From positions 825,179 through 889,178 of the forward strand of contig NZ_CP115149.1 in NCBI RefSeq assembly GCF_027594505.1: 64,000 nucleotides of DNA, written 5' to 3'. This DNA comes from Tepidiforma flava. Its GTDB lineage: Bacteria > Chloroflexota > Dehalococcoidia > Tepidiformales > Tepidiformaceae. Made by a program: the position numbers and the translations under genes. Below the pieces are notes generated by a model that saw only the letters and a list, made by a program, of their open reading frames with translations, was not told the DNA's origin and searched no databases. Shown here in pieces: positions 24,246 to 33,348 of the stretch. Within the stretch, counting starts at the first letter, position 1; each line of letters opens with the position of its first letter.

Positions 24246-25151
24246 ATGCGCGACGGACTGATCGGGGTGTTTGCGCTGGCGCTGGGGGCGGCCGTCACGC
24301 TGCTGGGGCTGCGGTATTTGCACTCGACGACGGTCGCGGTGGGGCTCGGGGTGGTCGTGGCGTACGTCGTGTGGGGTGAGCTGACGGACCTCATCGGTTC
24401 CGGGCGGCGGGAGGAGCCGCTGCCGCCGGGGACGCCGCTGCTGATGAATCCGAAGTTCCGGCGGCGGGTGCTGGGAGTGCTGGCGCTGGGCGGTGCGAGC
24501 GGCGTCATCCTGCTCGGCCTGCTGACCGGCGACATCGATGTGGAGAAGGTTCGGAGCTGGATTCGCGACCTCGGGCCGTGGGGACCGGCGCTGCTCATTC
24601 TCGTGCTGGCGCTGGCGATGATCGTGGCGCCGATCCCCAATCCGCCTTTCATGATCGCGGCCGGGATTGCGTGGGGGACGTTCTGGGGCGTGGTGTACGC
24701 GGTCATCGGGCAGCTGCTGGGGTCGGTGGTGATTTTCGCGATTTCGCGGAAGTTCGGCCGGCGGTTCATCCCGCGGCTCATCGGGCAGGAGGGCGCGGAA
24801 AAGGTCGACCAGCTGGCGAAGGAGATGGGGCCGCACCTCGTGTTCTGGTGGCGGATGATGCCGGTGTCGTTCGATTTCGCGGCCTATGCGGCCGGGCTGA
24901 CTGGGATGTCGTTCCGGCTGTACACGGCGCTGGTGTTCCTCGGGTCGATCGTGCCGACGACGGTGGTGGTGGCGTTCGGCGACTCGTTCGGGAAGTCGTG
25001 GCAGGCGCAGGCGGTTTCGGCGGCGCTCATCGCGGTGGCGCTGGCGGTGCCGGCGACGGTGTTCTACATGCGCTACCGGAAGCAGCTGCCGCCGCCGCGG
25101 GAGTGGGTGGGGCGGATGCTGAGCGCGGGCGACCCCACGCCGGGTGCGTAG
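24246..25151 (+). CDS. TVP38/TMEM64 (VTT-domain) membrane protein
   Basis: A 301-residue polytopic membrane protein. Two N-terminal helices precede a loop, then a third, and the VTT/DedA-like core begins at about residue 110 with the re-entrant segment VAPIPNPPFMIAAGIAWGTFWG, followed by the G-x-x-x-G-rich IGQLLGSVVIFAISRKFGRR and a second re-entrant half with MPVSFDFAAYAAGLTGMSF. DedA-superfamily proteins act as lipid scramblases or undecaprenyl-phosphate transporters. The C terminus is a basic cytoplasmic tail. It stands alone between divergent and convergent neighbours. Confidence 0.8.
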   Translation: MRDGLIGVFALALGAAVTLLGLRYLHSTTVAVGLGVVVAYVVWGELTDLIGSGRREEPLPPGTPLLMNPKFRRRVLGVLALGGASGVILLGLLTGDIDVEKVRSWIRDLGPWGPALLILVLALAMIVAPIPNPPFMIAAGIAWGTFWGVVYAVIGQLLGSVVIFAISRKFGRRFIPRLIGQEGAEKVDQLAKEMGPHLVFWWRMMPVSFDFAAYAAGLTGMSFRLYTALVFLGSIVPTTVVVAFGDSFGKSWQAQAVSAALIAVALAVPATVFYMRYRKQLPPPREWVGRMLSAGDPTPGA

Positions 25152-25169
25152 CGGGGCCCGGGGGCCCGG

Positions 25170-26393
25170 TCAGTCCGCCGGCTGGAGGCGCTCGAGGACG
25201 CGGTCGAGGATGAGGTGGGCGACGGCGTACTTGGAGAGGAGCGGGAACTCCTCGACGCGGCCGTCGTCGTGGAAGATGACGACTTCGTTGGTTTCGGTGC
25301 CGAAGCCGGAGCCGGGGGCGGAGACGTCGTTGGCGACGATGAAGTGAAGCCGCTTGGCGGGGAGCTTCTGGCGGGCGTAGTCGGCGAGGTTGCGGGTTTC
25401 GGCGGCGAACCCGACGCGGACGCCGCCGCCGGGGAGGCTGGCGATGATGTCGGGGTTCTGGGTGAGCTCGATGGCGAGGGTTTCCTGCCCGGGGGCCTTT
25501 TTGATCTTGTGGTCGGCCGGGCTGACCGGCCGGAAGTCGGCCGGGGCAGCGGACATGATGACGGCGTCGGCATCGGCGGTGGCCTGTTCGAGGGCGACGA
25601 GCATCTCGGCGACCGTCTGGACATCGACGCGGTGGACGCCCCACGGGGTTTCGAGCGCGACCGGGCCGGCGACGAGGGTGACGAACGCGCCGCGGTCGCG
25701 GGCGGCTTCGGCGATGGCGAAGCCCATCTTGCCGGTGGAGCGGTTGCCGACGAAGCGGACGGGGTCGATCGGTTCGTAGGTGGGGCCGGCGGAGACGACG
25801 ATGTGGCGGCCGCGGAGGTCGCCGGTGCGCTGGCCGAGGAGCTGGCGGAGCGCGCCGAGGATTTCGGGGACTTCGGCGAGGCGCCCGGGGCCGCTGCGGC
25901 CGCTGGCGAGCCGGCCGATCATCGGGCCGACGACCTCGACGCCGCGGTCGCGGAGGGTGGCGACGTTCTCCTGCGTGGCGGGGTGCTCCCACATCTGGCT
26001 GTCCATCGCAGGGGCGACGAGGATGGGCGCGGCGGTGGCGAGGGCGGTGAGGGCGACCATGTCGCCGGCGAACCCGTGGGCGAGGCTGGCGAGGCAATCG
26101 GCCGTGGCGGGGGCGATGACCATCGCATCGGCGCGGCGGGCGACTTCGACGTGCGCCTCGGTCTCGGCTGCCGCGAACATGTCGATGACGACATCGCGCC
26201 CGGTGAGCGACTTGAAGGTGAGGGGAGCGATGAATTGCGCGGCGGCCGGCGTCATGACGACTTCGACGGCGGCGCCGGCCTGGCGGAGCTTGCTGGCGAG
26301 GTCGGCTGCCTTGTAACAGGAGATGGAGCCGGTGACGCCGAGGACGATGTGGCGGCCCTGGAGCGGGAGATCGCGGGGGGTGGAATCGGCCAT
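25170..26393 (-). CDS. coaBC: Bifunctional phosphopantothenoylcysteine decarboxylase/synthetase
   Basis: A 407-residue CoaBC. The N-terminal flavoprotein CoaC domain (about 12-185) carries LGVTGSISCYKAADL, the active-site histidine region and the PAMDSQMWEHPATQEN motif; the C-terminal CoaB domain (about 195-405) has VVSAGPTYEPIDPVRFVGNRSTG, then ADHKIKK, the phosphopantothenate-binding lysine region. It converts phosphopantothenate and cysteine to phosphopantetheine using CTP. The ATG at 26393 is 16 bases downstream of the coaX stop, and the two genes form a CoA-synthesis operon. It ends 19 bases before the TVP38-type gene stop. Confidence 0.93.
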   Translation of the reverse strand: MADSTPRDLPLQGRHIVLGVTGSISCYKAADLASKLRQAGAAVEVVMTPAAAQFIAPLTFKSLTGRDVVIDMFAAAETEAHVEVARRADAMVIAPATADCLASLAHGFAGDMVALTALATAAPILVAPAMDSQMWEHPATQENVATLRDRGVEVVGPMIGRLASGRSGPGRLAEVPEILGALRQLLGQRTGDLRGRHIVVSAGPTYEPIDPVRFVGNRSTGKMGFAIAEAARDRGAFVTLVAGPVALETPWGVHRVDVQTVAEMLVALEQATADADAVIMSAAPADFRPVSPADHKIKKAPGQETLAIELTQNPDIIASLPGGGVRVGFAAETRNLADYARQKLPAKRLHFIVANDVSAPGSGFGTETNEVVIFHDDGRVEEFPLLSKYAVAHLILDRVLERLQPAD

Positions 26394-26409
26394 GCAGTTC
26401 CCCGGCAGG

Positions 26410-27183
26410 TCAGTCGCGGTCGGTGTTGAGTTCGTAGATGAGGCGGAGGCCGATGAGGGTGAGGTCGCCGTTGACGATATCGATGCAGTCCGTTTCGGAG
26501 GCGACGAGGGAGGCGAGGCCGCCGGTGGCGACGACGGGCGGGTTGCCGCCGAGCTCCTGTTTGAATCGGGCGACGAGGCCTTCGACGAGGCCGACGTAGC
26601 CGAACAGGATGCCGGACTGCATGGCGTGGATGGTGTTCTTGCCGATGGCGGCCGGCGGGCGTTCGAGCTGGACGCGGTAGAGCATGGCGGCGCGGGAGAA
26701 GAGGGCCTCGCTGGCGATGCCGATGCCGGGGGCGATGGCCCCGCCGAGGTAGTCGCCGTGTTCGTTGACGGCATCGAAGACGGTGGCGGTGCCGAAGTCG
26801 ACGACGATGACGGGGGTGCCGTAGAGGCGGCTGGCGGCGACGGCATCGATGATCCGGTCGGCCCCGAGCTGGCGGGGGTTGTCGTACAGGATGCGGACGC
26901 CGGTGCGGAGGCCGTGGCCGACGAGGAGCGGTTCGACGCGGAAGTACTTGCGGCAGACCTGCTCGAAGGTGGGGATGAGCGGGGGGACATCGCAGCCGAT
27001 GATGCAGGCGGTGACGGCGCCGGAATCGATGCCGCTGTAGTCGAGGAGGGAGAGGATGAGGACGCCGTACTCATCGGGGAGTTTTTCGCGCTCGACGCCG
27101 ATGCGCCAGGTATCGACGAGGCGGTCGCCGTCCCAGAGGCCGATGTGGATGGAGGTGTTGCCGATATCGAAGGCGAGGAGCAT
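26410..27183 (-). CDS. coaX: Type III pantothenate kinase
   Basis: A 257-residue CoaX of the ASKHA fold, which phosphorylates pantothenate with ATP and a monovalent cation and is insensitive to CoA feedback. The phosphate-1 motif LLAFDIGNTSIHIGLW (about 2-17), the pantothenate-binding GADRIIDAVAA (about 106-116), the phosphate-2 motif VVDFGTATVFDAV (about 125-137) and GGAIAPGIG (about 146-154) are present. It is the first gene of the coaX-coaBC operon. The 176-base space upstream holds a G-rich repeat tract and the divergent ferritin promoter; a TATCCT lies about 60 bases upstream. Confidence 0.93.
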   Translation of the reverse strand: MLLAFDIGNTSIHIGLWDGDRLVDTWRIGVEREKLPDEYGVLILSLLDYSGIDSGAVTACIIGCDVPPLIPTFEQVCRKYFRVEPLLVGHGLRTGVRILYDNPRQLGADRIIDAVAASRLYGTPVIVVDFGTATVFDAVNEHGDYLGGAIAPGIGIASEALFSRAAMLYRVQLERPPAAIGKNTIHAMQSGILFGYVGLVEGLVARFKQELGGNPPVVATGGLASLVASETDCIDIVNGDLTLIGLRLIYELNTDRD

Positions 27184-27254
27184 GAGGCGGGTGAACCATC
27201 CTGGCTTCGGGCCGTGTGGGGTGGTCCCGGTGCCGGGGGCAGGATAGCGGATCG

Positions 27255-27316
27255 GGCGGGAAGCGGGAACCGGGAGGCGGGAAGCGGGAGACGGGAAGCG
27301 GGAGACGGGGGGAGGT
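27255..27316. repeat. G-rich imperfect heptamer tract, GCGGGAA/ACGGGAG type
   Basis: About nine degenerate units of the form GCGGGAA, CCGGGAG or ACGGGAG follow one another just upstream of the ferritin promoter. It is one module of the composite repeat found in full at 49.6, 59.05 and 63.3 kb. Four or more GGG runs with four-base spacers make a G-quadruplex possible on the plus strand. Confidence 0.7.
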
Positions 27317-27320
27317 AGGG

Positions 27321-27326
27321 TAGACT
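27321..27326 (+). promoter_or_regulatory. -10 element TAGACT for ferritin
   Basis: TAGACT ends six bases before an in-frame GTG at 27333 (leaderless option) and 33 bases before GTG 27360, which has its own GGAGGT. Either start could be used. Confidence 0.45.
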
Positions 27327-27359
27327 GGGCTTGTGCTCGATTGGAGCTGGAGGTGCATC

Positions 27360-27902
27360 GTGCAGCTATCGGAATCGCTGACGCGCGCGTACAACGCGCA
27401 GATCAAGCTGGAGTTCGAATCGTCGTTCGTGTACCTGCAGATGGGCGGCGACTTCGAGCTGCGGAGCCTGCCGGGGTTCAGCCACTGGATGCGGCTGCAA
27501 TCGTCGGAGGAGTACACGCACGCGATGAAGTTCATCAACTTCGTGCTGGAGCGGGGCGGGCGGCTGGAGCTGCTGGCGCTGGACAAGCCGGCGCCGACGC
27601 CGCCGACGGTGGTGGAGGCGTTCGAAGCCGCGCTGCGGCACGAGCAGCGGGTGACGAAGGCGATCCACGACCTCTACGCGCAGGCGCTGGAGGAGCGGGA
27701 TTACGCCTCGCTGCCGCTGCTGCAGTGGTTCGTGAACGAGCAGACGGAGGAGGAGGCCACGGTCTCGCAGATCCTCGACCGGCTGCGGATGGTGGGAGAC
27801 GACCGGACGGGCATCCTGTTCCTCGACCGGGAGCTTGGTCAGCGGGCAGGGGCAGCGCACGCCGGCGCGGCGGCGGAGCAGGAGGACGGCGGGGGCGCCT
27901 GA
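27360..27902 (+). CDS. ftn: Ferritin
   Basis: A 180-residue non-heme ferritin, an iron-storage cage subunit with a ferroxidase centre. The iron ligands fit Glu18 (KLEFESSFVYLQM), Glu50/Glu51 and His54 (SSEEYTHAMKF), followed by Glu residues in helix C and the Q-x-x-E-E motif in WFVNEQTEEEATVSQILDRL (about 122-141). GTG 27360 is chosen because GGAGGT lies five bases upstream and family members begin a few residues before the first helix; GTG 27333 would add nine residues. The last about 20 residues are an Ala/Gly-rich tail. A strong hairpin follows. Confidence 0.9.
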   Translation: MQLSESLTRAYNAQIKLEFESSFVYLQMGGDFELRSLPGFSHWMRLQSSEEYTHAMKFINFVLERGGRLELLALDKPAPTPPTVVEAFEAALRHEQRVTKAIHDLYAQALEERDYASLPLLQWFVNEQTEEEATVSQILDRLRMVGDDRTGILFLDRELGQRAGAAHAGAAAEQEDGGGA

Positions 27903-27926
27903 GCGCGCGCGCTGGCATCTGCGACT

Positions 27927-27953
27927 GCCCGGCGGGATGCATGCCCGCCGGGC
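27927..27953. terminator. Palindromic hairpin between convergent genes
   Basis: A perfect 10-base stem (GCCCGGCGGG with CCCGCCGGGC) around a 7-base loop lies 24 bases after the ferritin stop and 21 bases before the convergent DUF4328-like stop. It lacks a U tract and could serve both genes. Confidence 0.6.
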
Positions 27954-27974
27954 CGTTGCGTTGCAGCGGAGGGC

Positions 27975-28889
27975 TCAGCCGCGGGAGATGGGGCCCTGGG
28001 GGACGGCGCCGGGCGCGCCGAGCCCGGGCAGGTAGCGGCGGGCGTACTCGTCCTGCCGGGCGGTGAGGTTCCGGACGAGGACGATGAGGAAGACCATGCT
28101 CATGGCGACGAGGGTGCCGCCGGCGAAGCCGGCGTAGCCGATGGCGGTACTGGTATCGTCTTCGGTGGGGATGCCGACCAGGGCGACCCAGGTGCCGACG
28201 TGGTAGGCGACCCAGCAGAGCACGTGGATGGCCGGGACGGGGCGGCCCTTCCACTGCCAGCCGATGGGCGGGGCGATCGCGGGGTCGGTAGCGCGCCAGG
28301 CCTGGTTCCAGATGCGGAGGGGGAACCAGTAGTTGATGACCGGGACGAACCAGCTGCCGACGGCCCAGCCGGTGCCGAGTTCGAGCGCGGGCTGGAAGGG
28401 GAGGAGGTTCCCGGTGATGCGGCGGGTCCAGATGATGAGGAGGATGCCGACGGCGATGGCGGCGAGGGAGCCGAAGCCGATGAACGCGCCGGAGATGTCG
28501 AGCGCGTCCCAGTCATCGGTGGCGGCGCCGGCGAGGCCGAGCCCGGCGGCGATGCCGTAGAGGGCGGCGGCGATGGCGGCGGTGATCGAGATGCCGAGCG
28601 CGAGCCCGGAGGCGGAGAGGTAGAACCACTGCGGCCCGTAAACCGGCGCGGCCGGCGGCGGGTAGGTAGCGTAGGGCGCTTGGGGCCAGGCCGGGGGCTG
28701 CGCCGCCGGCTGGCCGTAGCTGCCCGGCTGCGGCGGGGGCGGGGCCGCCCCGGCCGGGGATGCAGGCGGGGCGGCGGGAGGTGCCGGCGCGGGCTGCGAA
28801 GACGGCGCAGCGGGGGCGAGGCTGGCGCCGCACTTCCAGCAGAAGGCGGCTCCCTGCGCATTCCAGGCGCCGCAGCGGGTGCAGTACAT
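27975..28889 (-). CDS. Zinc-ribbon DUF4328-like membrane protein (copy A)
   Basis: A 304-residue protein. It opens with a zinc ribbon, MYCTRCGAWNAQGAAFCWKCG, with Cys3, Cys6, Cys17 and Cys20, then a Pro/Ala/Tyr-rich linker (about 22-95), then a membrane domain of about five to six helices. The segment GSWFVPVINYWFPLRIWNQAWRATDP (about 191-216, read in pieces) matches the DUF4328 signature of Trp/Pro-rich helices. Function unknown; in Actinobacteria such proteins are membrane-bound and uncharacterised. GGAGG lies before the ATG. Copy B lies 52 bases upstream, sharing architecture and about half of the membrane-domain residues by eye. Confidence 0.75.
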   Translation of the reverse strand: MYCTRCGAWNAQGAAFCWKCGASLAPAAPSSQPAPAPPAAPPASPAGAAPPPPQPGSYGQPAAQPPAWPQAPYATYPPPAAPVYGPQWFYLSASGLALGISITAAIAAALYGIAAGLGLAGAATDDWDALDISGAFIGFGSLAAIAVGILLIIWTRRITGNLLPFQPALELGTGWAVGSWFVPVINYWFPLRIWNQAWRATDPAIAPPIGWQWKGRPVPAIHVLCWVAYHVGTWVALVGIPTEDDTSTAIGYAGFAGGTLVAMSMVFLIVLVRNLTARQDEYARRYLPGLGAPGAVPQGPISRG

Positions 28890-28941
28890 GGGGCGCTCCT
28901 CCGTGGGATGGGGGAATTGTGAGGTGCCGGGAATGTCGCCG

Positions 28942-29832
28942 TCACCCGCCGGGCGGCGCGGGCCACGCGGCGGGCACCGCACCGGCCCAGATGCGGGCAT
29001 AGGTATCCTGCCGGGCCGTCAGGCCGCGGACGAGGAGGATAAGGAGGAGCAGGGCGACGGCAGCCCCTCCGCCGAGCACGGCAAGGTAACCCCCGGCATC
29101 GAACGCGGTCCACTCCGTGGTGTCGACTGGGACTCTGGAGCCCACCGCAACGGTCAGCCACAGCGTGTTGGCGACCCAGTGCAGGTGTCGGCCCTGCATC
29201 CACTTGTAGTTCCAACCGATCGGCGGCGGGAGATTGGGGGAGGTCGCGCGCCACGCCTGATTCCAGAGACGGACAGGGAACCAGAACATGAGAATCGGGG
29301 TGAAGAAGGCCCCGACCGCCCACGCCGTGCCGAGCTCGAGATCAGCGCCGAACGGCTTCAGGTTCCCGGTGACCCGGCGCGTCCATGCAATGATCAGCCC
29401 CATGGTCGGGATGACGGTGATCGCTCCAAGACCGATCCAGATGAGCGCGGCATCGATCGTGTCCCACTCGTCTTCGTACTCCACGGAAAGCCCGAGAAAT
29501 GCCCCCAGCCCAAAGCACCCCATGGCGATGGACCCGGCGATGGTCGCAGCGAGCGCGAGACCGGATGCAGAGCGGTAGACCCAGCCGTCGTATGAGATGA
29601 GGAGGGGGTCGGTGGGAACCCACCCGAGTCTTGGGGCCATGGCCGGTCCAGCCGGAGGCGGGGATGCAGGGGCGAGCGGGGCGCCGACCGGGAGGGCGCC
29701 GGGAGGTTCAACCTGCGGCGCGGTGGACTCAGCGCCGGACGGTGAGCCATCGAGGCTCACGGCGCGGGAGCCACACTTGTGGCAGTACCGGGCCCCGGCA
29801 GGGAGCCCTTCACCACAGGACGAGCAGTACAC
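28942..29832 (-). CDS. Zinc-ribbon DUF4328-like membrane protein (copy B)
   Basis: A 296-residue paralogue of copy A. It begins at GTG 29832 with MYCSSCGEGLPAGARYCHKCG (Cys3, Cys6, Cys17, Cys20), has a shorter proline-rich linker, and the same membrane domain with the conserved FFTPILMFWFPVRLWNQAWRA segment and a C-terminal VRGLTARQDTYAR helix that matches copy A (VRNLTARQDEYAR). Codon use is more AT-rich than in copy A. It precedes copy A on the same strand and probably forms a two-gene operon that arose by tandem duplication. A GAGGT lies 9 bases before the start. Function unknown. Confidence 0.72.
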   Translation of the reverse strand: MYCSSCGEGLPAGARYCHKCGSRAVSLDGSPSGAESTAPQVEPPGALPVGAPLAPASPPPAGPAMAPRLGWVPTDPLLISYDGWVYRSASGLALAATIAGSIAMGCFGLGAFLGLSVEYEDEWDTIDAALIWIGLGAITVIPTMGLIIAWTRRVTGNLKPFGADLELGTAWAVGAFFTPILMFWFPVRLWNQAWRATSPNLPPPIGWNYKWMQGRHLHWVANTLWLTVAVGSRVPVDTTEWTAFDAGGYLAVLGGGAAVALLLLILLVRGLTARQDTYARIWAGAVPAAWPAPPGG

Positions 29833-29922
29833 GATAGGGCAAACCTCGCGACAGCAGGATGACGGCGCGGAAGTTTACGGCGCGGTCGCGTCAGGTGCTG
29901 TCGCGGAGGGCGGCCGGCGGGG

Positions 29923-30867
29923 CTACCACCAGATCTTGCTTTCGATGTCCCCGGGCAGGTCTTCCCAGTCGGTGGTCCAGAGGTTGGAAGAGAGGTACTT
30001 CCAGCCGCCGTCGGCGAGGAGGCAGACGATGTGCTGTTCGCCTTCGAGCCGCTCGGCGGCTTTGAGGGCGGCCCTGACGACGGCGCCGCAGCTGATGCCG
30101 ACGAAGAGGCCTTCTTTCTGGGTCAGCTCCTTGGCCATGGCGAAGCTGGAGCGGCTATCGACGACGATCTTGCCGTCGAGCACGGTTTCATCGAAGACGG
30201 GCGGGATGAAGCCTTCTTCGAGCGCGCGGAGGCCCTGGACGAGGTCGCCGGGATGGGGCGCGGCGGCGATGACTTTGACGCCGGGCTTCTTCTCCTTGAG
30301 GTAGCGGCCGGTGCCGGTGAGGGTGCCGCCGGTGCCGAGGCCGGCGACGAAGACGGTGACCTCGGGGAGGTCGCGGAGGATTTCCGGCCCGGTGGTTTCG
30401 TAGTGGGCGCGGGGGTTGGCTTCGTTGCCGTACTGGTAGGGGAAGTAGTACTTGCCGGGGTTGGCTTCGACGATCTCCCTGGCTTTTGCGATGGCGCCGT
30501 TGGAGCCGAGTTCGCCGGGGGTGTAGATGATTTCGGCGCCGTAGGCGCGGAGGAGGAAGGTGCGCTCTTCGCTGACGGATTCGGGCATGACGCAGACGAC
30601 GCGGTAGCCCTTGACGCGGCCGATCATGGCGAGGCCGATGCCGGTGTTGCCGGAGGTGGGCTCGAGGATGGTGTCGCCGGGTTTGAGCTCGCCGCGGGCC
30701 TCGGCGGCTTCGATCATGTACTTGGCGATGCGGTCTTTGACGGAGCCGGTGGGGTTCTGGCCCTCGAGCTTGGCATAGAGGTGGATGCCCGGCCGCGGGG
30801 AGAGCCGGCGCATCTCGACGAGCGGGGTGTTGCCGATGAGTTCGAGGACGGAGCGGTAGAGCGCCAT
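29923..30867 (-). CDS. cysM: Cysteine synthase, CysM type (sulfur-carrier dependent)
   Basis: A 314-residue PLP-dependent synthase. The PLP lysine is Lys44 (NPTGSVKDR), the substrate loop is [13 protein letters not shown] (about 70-82) and the phosphate cup is GLGTGGTLTGTGRY (about 172-185). Mycobacterial CysM of this type uses O-phosphoserine and the thiocarboxylated carrier CysO; the carrier gene lies 10 bases upstream here, which favours that role over sulfide-dependent CysK. The C terminus has an extended tail (WWEDLPGDIESKIWW-like), as in mycobacterial CysM, where it closes the active site. It is the last gene of a five-gene sulfur cluster. Confidence 0.85.
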   Translation of the reverse strand: MALYRSVLELIGNTPLVEMRRLSPRPGIHLYAKLEGQNPTGSVKDRIAKYMIEAAEARGELKPGDTILEPTSGNTGIGLAMIGRVKGYRVVCVMPESVSEERTFLLRAYGAEIIYTPGELGSNGAIAKAREIVEANPGKYYFPYQYGNEANPRAHYETTGPEILRDLPEVTVFVAGLGTGGTLTGTGRYLKEKKPGVKVIAAAPHPGDLVQGLRALEEGFIPPVFDETVLDGKIVVDSRSSFAMAKELTQKEGLFVGISCGAVVRAALKAAERLEGEQHIVCLLADGGWKYLSSNLWTTDWEDLPGDIESKIWW

Positions 30868-30877
30868 GGCGCGGGGG

Positions 30878-31174
30878 CTACTGGCCGCCGGCCAGCGCGG
30901 GGAGGATATCGAGGACGTCGCCGGCCTTGAGGGCGGTCTCGATGCCGCCGGTGTACCGGATGTCTTCGTCGTTGAGGTAGATGTTGACGAAGCGGTGCGG
31001 CTTGCCGTCGGGGCCGTACACCTGCGCTTTGAAGCCGGGGTAGCGGGCTTCGATGTCGTCGAAGACCTCGGCGACGGTGCGGCCGGCGGCTTCGATGGTT
31101 TTCTGGCCGCCGGTGAGCTTCTGGAGGACGGCAGTGACGCGGACGCTGACAGTGGGGGTGGAGGTGCTGGTCAT
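30878..31174 (-). CDS. cysO: CysO-like ubiquitin-fold sulfur carrier
   Basis: A 98-residue beta-grasp sulfur carrier related to mycobacterial CysO and MoaD/ThiS. The segments LTGGQKTIEAAG, GFKAQVYGPDGKPHRFVNIYLNDEDIR (in pieces) and DVLDILPALAGG are close to CysO. Such carriers accept sulfur as a C-terminal Gly-Gly thiocarboxylate after adenylation by an E1 and donate it to CysM. Here the gene reads one residue past the di-glycine (Ala-Gly-Gly-Gln-stop), so the end probably must be trimmed before use. It sits between the E1 fusion gene and cysM. GGAGA lies upstream of the ATG. Confidence 0.82.
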   Translation of the reverse strand: MTSTSTPTVSVRVTAVLQKLTGGQKTIEAAGRTVAEVFDDIEARYPGFKAQVYGPDGKPHRFVNIYLNDEDIRYTGGIETALKAGDVLDILPALAGGQ

Positions 31175-31216
31175 GGCTGGTCGGGTCGTCTCCGGTGATG
31201 GGATGCGGTCGCGGGC

Positions 31217-32323
31217 TCAGCCGCCGAAGGGCGCGGCGGCGTGGGGGATGGGTGCGCCGCAGAAGGCTTCATAGTCGATGAGTTCATGGATGGTGGGGTT
31301 ATCGCCGCAGAGCGGGCAGTTCGGGTCGCGGCGGACCTTGACGATGCGGAATTCGAGGGTGAGGGCATCGTAGAGGAGGAGGCGGTTCACGAGGGGTTCG
31401 CCGATTTCGAGGATCAGCTTGAGCACTTCGGTGGCCTGGATGCTGCCGATGGTGGCGCACATGGCGCCGAGGACGCCGGCTTCGGCGCAGGAGGGAACCA
31501 TGCCGGGCGGCGGCGGCGCGGGGTAGAGGCAGCGGTAGCAGCCTTTGCCGGGGAGGTAGGTGGTGGCCTGCCCGTCAAACATGAGGATGGAGCCGTCGAC
31601 GAGCGGTTTCTTCAGCAGGTAGCAGGCGTCGTTGACGAGGTACCGGGTGGCGAAGTTGTCCGCGCCGTTCACGACGATGTCGTACTGGCTGATGATTTCG
31701 AAGGCGTTGTCGCTCGTGATCGGGGTCTCGTGGGTGACGACCTCGATGTTGGGGTTGTGGGCGAGGAGGGTTTCGCGGGCGGACTGGACCTTGGGCTTCC
31801 CGATGTCGTCGGTCTGGTGAAGGATCTGGCGCTGGAGGTTGGAGCGGTCGACGACGTCGAAATCGACGATGCCGATGGTGCCGACGCCGGCGAGGGCGAG
31901 GTAGAGCGCGACGGGAGAGCCGAGGCCGCCGGCGCCGATGATGAGGACCTTCGCTTCGATGATTTTGCGCTGCCCGGCGCTGCCGACCTGGGGCATGATG
32001 ATGTGGCGGCTGTAGCGCTCGACCATTTCGGGGGTGAGGGCGGTGGGGGCGCCGCCGGCGAGGGCGGGGATGACGGCGACTTCGTCGCCTTCGTTCAGCT
32101 CGGTGGCTTCGCCGGCGAGGTTTTCGATTTCGACCTGGTTCACGTAGATGTTGATGTGGCGGGCGCGTTCGCCGGTGGAATCGACGAGCTGGGCGCGGAA
32201 GCCGGGGAACTGGCGGTCGAGGTCTTCGATGATGTCGCGGACGGTGACGCCGGTGGCGCGCACGCTGGCCCGGTTGCCGACGAGGTGGCGGAACGGGGTG
32301 GGGATGTAGACGTTGACTGACAC
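31217..32323 (-). CDS. Sulfur-carrier (ThiS/CysO-like) domain fused to MoeB/ThiF-type E1 enzyme
   Basis: A 368-residue fusion. Residues 1-91 form a beta-grasp carrier domain with HINIYVNQVEIENL and ALAGG ending at Gly90-Gly91. Residues about 97-368 are an E1-like adenylyltransferase with ERYSRHIIMPQVG, the nucleotide motif GAGGLGS (130-136), DFDVVDRSNLQRQ (about 154-166) and zinc ligands Cys262, Cys265, Cys336 and Cys339. No C-terminal rhodanese domain is present, unlike mycobacterial MoeZ. The E1 adenylates a Gly-Gly carrier tail; because the carrier is fused internally, it may serve the free CysO-like protein. GTG 32323 is chosen for the GGAGG ten bases upstream. Confidence 0.85.
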   Translation of the reverse strand: MSVNVYIPTPFRHLVGNRASVRATGVTVRDIIEDLDRQFPGFRAQLVDSTGERARHINIYVNQVEIENLAGEATELNEGDEVAVIPALAGGAPTALTPEMVERYSRHIIMPQVGSAGQRKIIEAKVLIIGAGGLGSPVALYLALAGVGTIGIVDFDVVDRSNLQRQILHQTDDIGKPKVQSARETLLAHNPNIEVVTHETPITSDNAFEIISQYDIVVNGADNFATRYLVNDACYLLKKPLVDGSILMFDGQATTYLPGKGCYRCLYPAPPPPGMVPSCAEAGVLGAMCATIGSIQATEVLKLILEIGEPLVNRLLLYDALTLEFRIVKVRRDPNCPLCGDNPTIHELIDYEAFCGAPIPHAAAPFGG

Positions 32324-32412
32324 GGGGGTCCTCCTTCGGCTCTGGTCAGCTGGAATATGGTTGCACATTGCAACGCTCCCTGCGCGCGGCGCGGGCACGG
32401 CTCTGGCGGGGG

Positions 32413-33344
<932 letters not shown>

Positions 33345-33348
<4 letters not shown>

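Noticed and set aside
27333..27359. GTG 27333 as the only ferritin start
   Set aside because: It fits a leaderless promoter, but GTG 27360 has a strong GGAGGT and the family N terminus; the shorter form is preferred.
31217..32323. A molybdenum-cofactor MoeB gene
   Set aside because: The neighbours are cysteine genes and the fused carrier is CysO-like; no moa, mog or mob genes are near, although activity toward MoaD cannot be excluded.
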